A DNA stretch of 64,000 nucleotides from Owenia fusiformis. Lineage: Eukaryota; Annelida; Polychaeta; Sabellida; Oweniidae. This document shows, piece after piece, positions 23,541 to 34,700 of this stretch. The DNA lies in NCBI GenBank assembly GCA_903813345.2, contig CAIIXF020000003.1, positions 731,621 to 795,620 of the forward strand. The letters are read 5' to 3'. The notes below the pieces were generated by a model. The model was given only the letters and a program-made list of their open reading frames with translations, searched no databases and was not told the DNA's origin. Every line of letters starts with the position of its first letter. Position 1 is the first letter of the stretch. Made by a program: the position numbers and the translations under genes.

Positions 23541-23725
23541 TAAGACACGCGACAACAGAAACTTTTTAAATGACAACGGTTAATGTGGATTAAATATGCT
23601 GTAAGTCGGGATGACAACGGTACTTTTTACAACCGTACCTAGAAAGACAGTGGTTATTTAACGCTAGAAGCATCGACTTATTATGGTATGACTCTATTAA
23701 ACAATTGAATACATCTAAATAAACA
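23541..23725 (-). repeat. Half of dispersed repeat (first part); unfilled site for the LINE
   Basis: The reverse complement of 3546-3735 plus about 551-572. It shares the cttctagcgtta block and the accgttgtca-type motifs and runs through the point where the LINE sits at 573-3545. Confidence 0.7.
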
Positions 23726-25121
23726 CTAAAACTAATAGTTATGAATATTTTAGCTGTACACCGGCAATGGAATAATCTCTGCTATTATTGTGGAAAAGGG
23801 GACAGCCCAATTCCCTAGCTATATCAATAATTTGCAAACGCTGAAACGGGTCATATTAAAGCAAATTTGAAGCCTCTAAAATTAAATCATTTTTTGTTCG
23901 GCTTCTCGCTAGATATTATTCTCTATTTAACATATTAAAAATCCATTATTTAATTATATCTATCAGGTTCCAAGTTTGGTCCAAGTTTCGTTTTGGAGCC
24001 TAAACCCCCTCAGATAGTAATTCGATCATAGAGTCATCGTTGACAACTGCATTTCAAGTATATTATCAATTGATTTTGATAAAAATTTTGATTTACAAGA
24101 CAGAAATTGTAAAATGTAAAAAAGATGGTTCCAACAGGGTGCCAACATCTGCAATAGTAAGAAATCTGCATGGTGTAGACAGTCAAGTCAAGTAGCTAAG
24201 TCAACATTCGAAAATAAAAAAAATAAAAAAATCGTACATCTTTGATTTCCAAAATAATTTGTGAGGCGGTTATTAAGATGATAATACACATTTTAACGTA
24301 TTAATTTTGAGTGCATCTCGAATCAATTCTCAACAAAGCGTTCGCGAAATAAGTATTCGAAATGTTTGAGTACGGGATGATAAAAGCACGTTAAGATATA
24401 CCGCTCCTTAAAAAATTCCTTGGGAAGAACATATAGAATCAAAAGCATATTCTTCTTATTGACTCCCTGACACATCCCAACGAATGTTACGTAAGTAGAT
24501 ATCTCCGTTTAAAATAATTTTGTAAACGTTGTTCTCTACGGGTGACTTTTTTTATAATTATAAAACAAAATTGAACATTTTGCATTTCTAAATTGATAAG
24601 TTTCTTGGAAATCAACATAACTGTTAACGATTTAAGTCGTTAATAATATTTCCCTTCGTGATCCCATGATAAATAGACAGTAACTGGGTCAATGTTTTAT
24701 GTTCAACCTTGTTTTCATGACTTTTAAACATGAGTCGATAATTATGTAGGAAATTTCAATTCCAAATGTCAGCGTGTCAACTCGTGGTTTTTCACAATAT
24801 TTAGCCTTTTATAATGATAGATCGCCAAAATCTGCAGGTACCTCTAAATGAGGCGATATGTTTTTAATTTTAGAGATGTAAGCTATATAAACTCAAACGA
24901 AAAGTCAAACTACCCGCTATTATTTTGATTGCACAAGACGAAATTTCCACTCCCTGGGAGCACTTTGGTAACACTTTGAAGGAGGATTCTTGAAAAATCG
25001 TTCGAATTTTCACAAAAGGTTTCATGCGCTTTCATTGCTTTGTTTAAGCCTCAACTAAAATCATACTGCAATCCGATACCATAATTATAAATTAAAATGA
25101 AACATTAAACTCACCAGGTTA
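23726..25121. other. Intergenic, nothing recognised
   Basis: AT-rich. The only structure seen is a 33-bp stretch at 24181-24213 (agtcaagtcaagtagctaag...) that recurs inverted at 30081-30113. Confidence 0.5.
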
Positions 25122-28100
25122 TATTCAATTCAATTCAATTCACTTTATTTCAAATGTTTCAAATACAGTGTTTTACGTTGACATGAAAAGACACCCCGAG
25201 GGGTGTATAAGTTCCATGTTTAACATACAATATAGCATTTATTAAATTAACAGTCAGGTTATATGGAAACAAAAAAAAAATGACAAAGCATAACATGCAT
25301 CACAATAAAATACAAGTAATAAGAAGAAAGCATTTTTCAAAGAAGATCTAATAATGACTTAGCAAATCAAACTTTAACTTTCGTTCAAATAATTTGATAT
25401 GTTTAGACTTTTTGAGATCAAGTGAAAGAGTATTGTAGAGTAATGGGCCACTTGTTTCGATTGATTTTCTTCCAATTTCTGTTCTGAATTTTTTTACAGT
25501 TAAATTCTTATTAATTCTCGTGTCATGATTATGAATTGCTGTTCCTGGAACAAATAAATGTTTGAACTTTTGAAAAGGAAATTCTGGTGATTCTGAAACA
25601 GTTTTCTGAACAAAGCTAGCGGTTTGTAGTTTATTGATGTCAAATATATTCAATATTTTCAGTTTTGAAAAGAGAGGTCCTGAAGGAGCCAGACGATCAG
25701 AATAAGTGATAACTCTCAAGAATTTCTTTTGCAGACCATACAATTTTTGAATAAGAGTTTTTATGGCATTTCCCCATAAAAGGTTACAATAGCTTAAGTA
25801 GGAATATATCATGGAATAATAGATAGTGGTCATTGTATTTAAAGTCAGTCTATGTCTAGTCTTGTAGAGAAGGCCTATCAAGTTAGAAATTTTTGTACAG
25901 ATAGCATTTATGTGAGATGACCAATTCAGCTTTGAGTCAATAATGACACCTAGAAAATTGATTTCTTTAACTTCTTCTATAGGTTGTTCATTAATTTTGA
26001 GAACAATATTGTTTTTATTAGGATCCTTCTTTTTATTAAATATCATATATTTTGTTTTTTCAACATTAAGAGTTAATTTATCAGATTTCATCCAGTTAGA
26101 AACAGTTTTTAATTCAGCATTCATATCTGAGACTAGAGTTTCAAAATTTTTATTGGTAAGTAGGATATTAGTATCATCAGCATATAAGACAAAGTTTAGT
26201 TTATTTGATATTAAATGTATGTCATTTATAAATATTATGAACAAGAGGGGACCTATGACTGAACCTTGAGGGACACCATATTCAACTTTATTTTTACCGG
26301 ATCTATGTCTCATATCTGTAGTTGTAAATTGATCAATCAAGACATCTTTCTTAACAATTTCTGTGACCATAATTCGATTTTCGAGATAACTTTTGAACCA
26401 GGAAAGAGCTGTTCCACGAATACCATAAAATTCAAGTTTTTGTAATAATATTTTGTGATCCACTGTATCAAAAGCCTTAGTCAAATCAATATATATCCCA
26501 ATGCAAGTTTCCCCGATATCTAATGACCTACGAATATTTTCAATGAAATTTAGAAGTGCCATATAAGTTGAGTGCTTCTTCCTGAAACCATATTGTTGTA
26601 AATATAAAATTTCATATTTTTCTAAAAATGTTGTCACTTTTACATGAACAATTTTTTCAAGCACTTTAGAAAATACACTGAGAATTGAAATTGGTCTATA
26701 GTTGTTGAATTTATCTTTAAGGCCTTTCTTATAAATTGGAATTACTCTAGCTATTTTTAATGCATCAGGAAATGTACCAGTAGTTATTGATAAATTGAAT
26801 ATCTGAGTAAGAGGAGTTGACAAAGATTCGTTCAGTGTTTTCACTACTCTGGGTTCTATATCATCTATAGATGCAGCAGAGTCTTTTAAAGATTTTAATT
26901 GGGCCATGACATCAGTTTCAGTAATAGGTGTTAGAAATATTGAGTTATTATTTGAATTAGTTTTCTTTAAATTTACCATTGGATCTAGATTATTGTTTAT
27001 CTTTTTTGCAAGTTTATGACCAATTGAACTAAAGAAATTATTGAAATTCTTAGCTATGTCAAGACCATCTGAGATTTGTGTATTTTCAAGATCAAATGTA
27101 TCGTTGATATTAGATTGATTTGGATTTCTGTTTAAGATAGCGTTAATTACATTCCAAGATTTCTTTATATTGCCTTTATTTGTCTCAAATTTATTTCTGT
27201 AATATGATTTTTCTGCATTTCTAATGACATGGTTAAGCTTATTTTTATATCGTGTATATATTGCATTGTTTTCTAAAGTAGGATTCTTTTTATATTTTAT
27301 GAAAAGTTTGTTTTTATATTTAGCTGAAATAATGATCCCGAGAGAAATCCAAGGTTTTTTATGATCATTATAGGTTTTAATTATTCTGGATCTGTTTGGT
27401 AGACATCTATTATAAATATCAGTAAAAATCTCAATGAAGGAGTTATATGCATTATTCACACAATTTGGATCAAGTATATCTTGCCAATTAATATTTGCGA
27501 CCTCATCTTGGAGTTTGGAGCAATTTTCATTATTTATTATTCGATATTGAATCTTTTGCTTTTTTATTTTAGGTGTTTCATTATTATTACTTACAGCATA
27601 AATTGGAAAATGATCTGATATGTCATATAAAATTATACCAGATTGGGTGATATTATTTGCATTGGTAAAAATGTTATCAATTAATGTAGCACAGTTACTA
27701 GTGATTCTTGTGGGTCTATAAATTAAAGGCATAAAATTATTAGTATACAAGTTACACAAAAAGTCATTTGTAAGGTCATGTTCATTTGATTTCAGAAGGT
27801 CAACATTAAAGTCCCCTAAAATATAGGCAAACTTATTTTCAGATGCCATTTTCTCTAAGTGTAAATTAAAAAGATTATTAAATTCATGTAAGTTAAAATT
27901 AGGTGGCTTATAAATAGCTGATACCAAAATATTTTTCCCTTTATTTTGTTTGATTTCTATGGAAACAGATTCACATTTATCAGAGTTTAATTTAAGATCT
28001 GATCTTTCAATAAAATTGTAAGTTTTTGCAATATGGAGGCAAACCCCGCCACCTCTTGAAAGTTTCCTTGAATCAAATACAGTATTATATCCATCTAATG

Positions 28101-28488
28101 TAAATTGCTTTTCAGATGATTCTGTTAACCAGGTTTCTGACATTGCTATGACAGAAAAAGAATTTTTACTAAGAGAGTTGAGCATTTCAAATTTCCAGTT
28201 ATTCTTTGGTAAACTTCTCATGTTCAGATGAAGTAAAGAAAATGAGTCATATTTAATTGTTGAGTTTAATTTGTCAATATTATCAAAATTACACTGTTGA
28301 GAAATGCTCTGCATTTGAGTTTGAACATTGTTAAACTGGTCTTCCGTGGCTAAGTGTTTATCAAAGTCAAGTGGATTTAATAGAAGATTATCATAATGAT
28401 CTAGTCCATGTGCTAAGTCCAAAAAATCAATGTTAGAACATGAATAAAATGGAAGGTCTTTTAAAAATTTAGCCAGTGTCAAGTTCAA
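25122..28488 (-). mobile_element. LINE with long intact-looking ORF2 and (GAATT)n tail
   Basis: Minus-strand non-LTR retrotransposon. Its 3' end is not poly(A) but a short GAATT repeat (25122-25141) after an AATAAA-like string, as in CR1/L2/Daphne-type groups. The ORF spans 25348-28488; about 200 bp of 3' UTR follow. The 5' limit is not defined: sequence up to a minisatellite at 28,893 may belong to it. No gag-like ORF1 is seen. I found no clear target duplication. Confidence 0.88.
25348..28488 (-). CDS. LINE ORF2 protein: APE endonuclease plus reverse transcriptase, 1046 aa
   Basis: Nicks the target and copies the element RNA. The endonuclease is at about residues 85-300: LHLNMRS, SETWLTE, AIYKPP, GDFNVDLL, LIDNIFTN and SDHFPIY, each holding an expected catalytic residue. 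The reverse transcriptase is at about 560-830: YKKGLKDKFNNYRPIS, motif A IYIDLTKAFDTVDH, GVPQGSVIGPLLF, and VLYADDTNILL. The C-terminal part (about 880-1046) is thumb-like and has no zinc motif. The frame is unbroken, so this copy could be young or recently active; whether it is complete depends on the missing ORF1 and undefined 5' UTR. The M at 28488 is the first in-frame ATG; N-terminal residues 1-85 match no motif I know. Confidence 0.95.
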   Translation of the reverse strand: MNLTLAKFLKDLPFYSCSNIDFLDLAHGLDHYDNLLLNPLDFDKHLATEDQFNNVQTQMQSISQQCNFDNIDKLNSTIKYDSFSLLHLNMRSLPKNNWKFEMLNSLSKNSFSVIAMSETWLTESSEKQFTLDGYNTVFDSRKLSRGGGVCLHIAKTYNFIERSDLKLNSDKCESVSIEIKQNKGKNILVSAIYKPPNFNLHEFNNLFNLHLEKMASENKFAYILGDFNVDLLKSNEHDLTNDFLCNLYTNNFMPLIYRPTRITSNCATLIDNIFTNANNITQSGIILYDISDHFPIYAVSNNNETPKIKKQKIQYRIINNENCSKLQDEVANINWQDILDPNCVNNAYNSFIEIFTDIYNRCLPNRSRIIKTYNDHKKPWISLGIIISAKYKNKLFIKYKKNPTLENNAIYTRYKNKLNHVIRNAEKSYYRNKFETNKGNIKKSWNVINAILNRNPNQSNINDTFDLENTQISDGLDIAKNFNNFFSSIGHKLAKKINNNLDPMVNLKKTNSNNNSIFLTPITETDVMAQLKSLKDSAASIDDIEPRVVKTLNESLSTPLTQIFNLSITTGTFPDALKIARVIPIYKKGLKDKFNNYRPISILSVFSKVLEKIVHVKVTTFLEKYEILYLQQYGFRKKHSTYMALLNFIENIRRSLDIGETCIGIYIDLTKAFDTVDHKILLQKLEFYGIRGTALSWFKSYLENRIMVTEIVKKDVLIDQFTTTDMRHRSGKNKVEYGVPQGSVIGPLLFIIFINDIHLISNKLNFVLYADDTNILLTNKNFETLVSDMNAELKTVSNWMKSDKLTLNVEKTKYMIFNKKKDPNKNNIVLKINEQPIEEVKEINFLGVIIDSKLNWSSHINAICTKISNLIGLLYKTRHRLTLNTMTTIYYSMIYSYLSYCNLLWGNAIKTLIQKLYGLQKKFLRVITYSDRLAPSGPLFSKLKILNIFDINKLQTASFVQKTVSESPEFPFQKFKHLFVPGTAIHNHDTRINKNLTVKKFRTEIGRKSIETSGPLLYNTLSLDLKKSKHIKLFERKLKFDLLSHY

Positions 28489-28892
28489 AGTGCATTGAAA
28501 GTTGAATAATCATTTTTTCCTTATATAAATATGGGTAAATGCTTCCTTTATCAGTATAAATTGCTTTGAATGTCAACAGTACAAGTTCATACTTTGATCC
28601 TAAAGTAACGAAAGAAAATAACGAATAAAAATAAAGGGGAGCAAGTGACTTGCTTGCAGAAATATGTTCAAGAAATAGCAGCATATTGAGCATCTCTTGG
28701 CTCGAGATAACTGCTACAGATGCAAAAATGGAAATTAAAAGATATTTGCCATAAAGGCAGAAAAGTGAATTGTAATTTGTATAATGGAACATAGTTTAGT
28801 ATTGAAAATGATTACCAAAATAGAATAGCTCACTATGCGAGCTAAATAAAGCTTAAAAATATTGGAGAAATATGAGAAAAATAAATAAACAT

Positions 28893-29260
28893 TTGCAAGG
28901 GCAATTTGATCAATTCATTTCCTCGAGAAAAGCAAACAACAATTGCAAGGGCAATTTGATCAAAAACATTTCCCGAGAAGTAACATGAAAAATAATTGCA
29001 AGGGCAATTTGATCAAAACATTTCCTGGGGAAAAGTGAAGAACAAATTGCAAGGGCAATCTGATCAGAAACATTTCCTGGAGAAATAAAAGAAAAAGCAA
29101 TTTGATCAACACATTTCCTCATGAAAAGTGAAATAGCAATTGCAATGTAAGAGTTTATTATGCAATACACCCCAGTATAAAGATTAATAGTGAGATATTA
29201 GAAAAATAAATAAACAATTGCAAGGGCAATTCCATCAGTTCAATTCCTCGACAAAAGTAA
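28893..29260. repeat. Minisatellite, unit about 50-53 bp
   Basis: attgcaagggcaatttgatc recurs at 28893, 28943, 28996 and 29047, then in part near 29095 and again at 29218, with aacatttcctngngaaaa between. It lies about 400 bp upstream of the minus-strand LINE ORF. Confidence 0.85.
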
Positions 29261-29280
29261 ACAATAAACCATTTCGAGCA

Positions 29281-31073
29281 TCGATGATTTGAGTTAAACT
29301 GTAGATATTCAAATATATTTAATATCAATTCGTGGCCATCATATCTGGCTTTCAAAAATTAAGTTGGAAGTTACAGTGGTGGGATATTACCGAAAACGTC
29401 AATCACATCCAAATATCCGAACGACGTCAAGTATTAACAATACACTTTTCGTGCATCTCGAACAAGGCAAGGTTCTGTGATCTAGCAATGTGTATTCCGA
29501 AAGAAAAAAATCACGAATAACAACAATTTTCATTACATTCGAAACCACAACTTCCAAAATATTTGTTTTAACCAAGCATTGTAAGAATTTGAAACATGTT
29601 TTTAGTTTTTTAAACCGCATATCCTCAATTACGTTATTTGTCAAGGATGAATTCATTTGAAAACATGGATTTTCTTGATTATTCTTCAAAACTACCCTTG
29701 AAATATTAGTATGTAGAATATTACAGTGTAAATTGACACGCATTTGTTTGCTCCATATCATGAAAAAATAAATGCAATACCATCTGTCAATATTCGAAAA
29801 CAGAAAGTTTATTCTTTATGTAAACAAGAAAAAATACATTTATGATTGGTTTATAATATGAAAAATGACAAATAACATACATCTTCTGAAGTAGGGGTAT
29901 ACAGGGACATAGTGGAAATTCAGAAATTTAGGCCATATCCCCAAGATTGCTTCACCAATATGTAACAGAACATCAAAATTATCATTTGCACGTTTGCTGT
30001 AAGGTATATTGAAAATAATTAACCAGGGGTTTACTTCAACTGTGGCACCATTCTTAGTTAATATTGATGAACATACGAATTTCGAATGTTGACTAAGTTA
30101 CTTGACTTGACTGAATGTGTTGGTGTCAGTACATTTAAAGTAATGAAAAACACTTTCCAATGCATGAAAAGTGGTAATGTAACATGTATAAAGGTACAGG
30201 GTGTCAAACACATTACACAAATAAATATCTATGATGGCTAAAGAATATGACGATATCCAAATGTTAAGTCAATAGTGCACATCCCCGTGTTAAGTCATTG
30301 CATTCTTGCTGAAATTCTCCGTTTGTAAGTACTAATAAAAGCACCTGTAACCAGACAAATGTTACATAACATTGTTTTTTTGTGGCGGACACCTGGACAA
30401 CCAACTCCTCTAGAGCTCTTAGAAAAATCAGCTCATGAATTAAATTAAATTGCTTTTCTACTCGAGGCGAACAATATTTGCTGTGTCAGGGCTCTAAGGC
30501 TGTGTGACTTTTTTCCAGTTTTTTTTATAATAAATACTCTTTATTTATTTTTTCCAGTTAATTAGCGATGATAACGTAAAATAAATTGAGAACCAATGGA
30601 TTAAAGCGACGGTTAAGTCCGTAATTTGTGACAATGGTATTTGACGTTACCGGTGTTTCGGTTTGTAGATGTTCAGCACTAAAATCTTTGTGGCGGTATT
30701 ATAACATTTTTACTTAAAAATAATTAGTGTACATGTCAAGTAACAAATAATGGTGCCCTGTGCGCAGAGTCTAGTTGTAAACTATCATAAGAAGAAGCTC
30801 TCTTTTTAGACACAAAGGGTAAACGAGTGGTACTTGAAGATCTCTAAGATATTAAATTAAAGTATATGTCAAATAAATATTTCTAAGAAATATTTTTTTA
30901 TCATTCATAGAGTTATTCTGGATTTATCTCGGTATGTATGGAAAGGTTGTAAATGCTTATATTCACCGTGTTTGTGAATGTCAAGGATGTATTGGCAGCT
31001 AAGAGGCACGATGTTCAGGGACAGTGTTTTCCTGTGAACTCAATGATGATTTTACACCGATAAACAAAACACA
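29281..31073. other. Intergenic, nothing recognised
   Basis: AT-rich sequence with no supported gene. It includes the inverted match (30081-30113) to 24181-24213 and, near 30,600-30,665, a fragment related to the repeat at 3546-3935. Confidence 0.5.
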
Positions 31074-31604
31074 ATTTCCAAGAAAGGAGGAGGGAAAGTA
31101 ACAGATTTCGGACAGTCATATATTTATGTTTTGACACACAATTTACCCCATTAGTACCCATACCCATAAGTAATTCCTTCAGTGATTTTAAAGATATCCA
31201 TTATGGATGACCAAAATAAGCTGAAAGCAAGGGATCGCATGAGTTTTCCCTGTGGAAAATAACATGGGAAATATTGTTTTCCACTTTATCGAAGAGGAAT
31301 TACGTATTCCTTTATAGGGGTTAAATGTGTCTTAAAACGCATATTGATGCAACAAAAATTGAAAAAGCAGGGGTGGAATGGGTTGAAAACCAAGACAACA
31401 TTTCAGAAAAAACATGTCGGTGGGTTGTTTGCATCTCCCCTGTCTCAAAGTCGAAATTATTTTATTATCTCTATGAATGCTTTTCATGGAGATAATGCAT
31501 TGGCCTAACATATGCACCTGTGTCCTCAGAAAATAGGCAAAATCTAACGTATGACTGTCTGAAATCTGTTGCGATACTTTCCCTGCTCCTTTCTCAAATT
31601 ATCA
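31074..31604. mobile_element. Probable MITE with ~50-bp inverted repeats upstream of gene 2
   Basis: gaaaggaggagggaaagtaa (from about 31083) and cagatttcggacagtcat pair with atgactgtctgaaatctg and ctttccctgctcctttctc at 31546-31604. No coding capacity. It lies within 180 bp of the receptor start codon, so it may overlap its promoter region. Confidence 0.6.
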
Positions 31605-31780
31605 CCCGGTGTATGTTAATAAGATATAGCGATGATAAGATAAAAATATATTAGATAAAACATGTTCCGGCTAGTAGCATAACATAATACAATCCTAGAA
31701 ATTCGTGTTTTACGTTATAATTTACCGATAAATACTAAGTTGAATAGCAGCAAGGCTATAATAGTGAGATAGAAGCCATT

Positions 31781-34700
31781 ATGACCGTCAATTTTTACAT
31801 AATTATTCTTTGTATAAGGCTGTTAACCACAATTGGAATAACTGATGCAACATCAACAATTGATTACAATACGCCTTCCGTGGACAACGCTACATCTTTT
31901 GATATCAATACTCCAACGCCAATAAATGACGACCCGGACCAACGGCCTGCTATACTGATAGGGAATCTTATGTTTAGCACATATAAATTCCTTGATGACG
32001 CATGTAAGTTCGCACAGCAGGCAGTTTTGGATGTCAACAATGCCATTGACTTGTTTCCCTTATTTAGACTGGAACTGGATCCATGTTTACCAGTAAGTAA
32101 GCATTTCTATCTATAGGTAAATAATCTTTTGACGCGTGCAACTGCGCACACCAGACAGTGTTTGATGTCAACAATGCCACTGAGTTGTTTCCCTTATTTA
32201 CACTTGAACTGGACCAATGTTCACCAGTAAGTAAACATTTCTCGCTGTATCAATATATCTGCAACATTTGTATAACCCGAAGACGCCATTAAAAACTGAT
32301 AGTCTGATTTCAATAATATTTTGAAAACCTTATTCAATTACCCCTTCAACAAAGCATTGGTTTTTCAAAAAGGTAGGTAAAAAATCTAATCGAATGTGTT
32401 TAAATAATTAGAACGGAACTTGCTGGTTAAATGTGCTTTACCTTTAAAAATCCATTAACTCGTCACTGATGACTTGATCTTCATGAAATAAAACATTTTG
32501 AAAAGGAAATTAAATATGCTGAATGACTATCAATGGCGTATAACTTTGGCTTTATTTTGTGAATTTCAATTCTTTGCAACAGCGAGAGAGGGGATAGTGT
32601 CACAAATGACAAATTATTTCAAAAAGTAGATGTTTGACCCCTATTGAGTTTAGTGTCACTTAAAACATATTCTTATGATAAAAAAAGTATTTAAGCCCAG
32701 AAAGCACTCATGGTGAAAGATATGATCGTCTAGAATCGCTTGTCATACCTCAAATAGACCTTTCATACAAGTTGCTTGTTATTTTAAACTGCAAGTATCG
32801 AGGCATGGGTCACGTGACACGAGTCTTTTAAGTGTGTGTATGTGTAGGGGAAGGGCGATGACCGTGTCTTGACTATGTCTATTTGAGAATGAAATATAAA
32901 AGTCATGTATTTGCAGAAAAAATGATACAGCTGAGGATATAGGTACAAAATGAACTTAACCCTTTCACGATGATAGGCTCCATATGGAGCCCTATTATGT
33001 AATACCTTTCAGGACGATAGGCTCCTTTTGGCACCATTATTTTTATTTATATACATCAATGAAATGACAATATCTCCAGTTCTATTCAGTATTTTTACAC
33101 CAAATTTTGACAAGTTGTTCTTATGTGATAATCCTTACTAAAAATTGCATATCAGTGATGAAATCCAAGGTATAGGTCCCAGGGCATAGGTATTTTGCAG
33201 TTTTCCCCTAAAAACACTCTTACTTATCCGTCACTGGGGACAACATTTTCCTCTTATATTCACGTCGGGAAAGGGTTAAACTTATTTGCAGAGGAATATA
33301 CAAAATGTCATTAACAAATGTTTTTAAGGACTTTTAAATGTATTTCAGTATAAAGCACGTACATAAACAAATTAAATAAACCAATAAATGCAAACAATAA
33401 AAATAGATAGAAATAAAATAAAAATACTCACGTAACAAGCATAAATATACATTGTAAAATACGAATGATGAAGCAGGCAACATTCTATATATACATAGAC
33501 ACAAACTTGCTTCGTTATAGGCTTTTTTGTCAAAATGCTTCGTAACAAAACTATTTTACCCTGCTATATAACAGGGACTAATATCTTGTTGCCAGAGACA
33601 AACAGATTTCAATTTATTACATCAATGTCTGCTTATTCCTTCATTTCTCGTTCTAAAGTGTTTCATTTGTTGACATATTTTATTTTAATTTCTAGAAGGC
33701 GATTGTGTAAATGCATCTATCACATCATTGGAAGTTTCTCGCTTTCTCATTGGATAAGAATTGATCATATGATCAAAAATAGTGCGTGTGGTCCCCGTCA
33801 CCCACATCAATTTTACACACGCGAATGTATACCGATTTTACTCGTATTTTAGAAACGAGAAACGCTGCCGGAGTATTATGGACATATCGGCTCCAAGAAC
33901 AACATAACTTGAATCCTTAGACAGCAGAGTAATGAAAAACCCGTGAGAATTTTTATTCAACCAGATATTTTCAAGATACACCTGTTTAGTATATTTTATA
34001 AGTAAAGTAAGAACATTCCAATGATATGATAAATCAAATATTAAATGTTATTTTCGGTGAATACATATTCATCTTTCCCTTGAAATATTTCCCTTGCCCT
34101 TAGGGCTGTGGGAAACATACTGAGTGAAAAATGAAAATGTATTCACCTCGATGTAATGGAGTATTTCGTATACATTTTCCTATGAATTTGGGTAAATCTG
34201 CATTCCCATTGTTAATCTCTGCTATAATCACATTGCAGCAACCCTTATCATTAAATGAATGAATGGAAAGTGAAAACATTTTTTGGGTGATTTGTAATTT
34301 AGGACAGTTCCATGGCGACTGCAAACAGCAAGTTGTGGGATTATATTCGAGGTCGTGATGCGCCGTTTATATTGAGCGGTTTTGCTGGACAAGAGGCAAC
34401 AATACCGGTTTGTGCTGTATGGGGATGTATTGTGGTATGTAGCATACGTTCAACAGTTTAAAGTTAAAGCACCTTTCATTATAAATCAAACTCATACTCA
34501 CCAATAATAACCCCATATAAAAACAATACAATCAAAGGCCATCCGGAAAACACATGTGATATACACTTGGGCATTGCGACAGATTAGAGGGTTCATGGGG
34601 CTCGTGCGAATCCCCTTTCCCCTTCGCCTCGAACCCATCTTTTAAAATGAGCCCCCCGACCGGGAACAACCCCTTTCTTTGGGAGATCGAAAATATACCC

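Noticed and set aside
28893-29260. CRISPR-like array (repeats of ~20 bp with ~30-bp gaps)
   Set aside because: The gaps are also similar to each other, so it is an ordinary minisatellite, and the DNA is animal.
32461-32495. Hammerhead ribozyme core (ctgatga ... gaaa)
   Set aside because: The sequence between the two boxes cannot form a proper stem II, and stems I and III are not visible.
33535-33852. 105-residue frame in receptor intron 1
   Set aside because: No homology recognised, no splice context fitting the receptor, low-complexity AT-rich codons.
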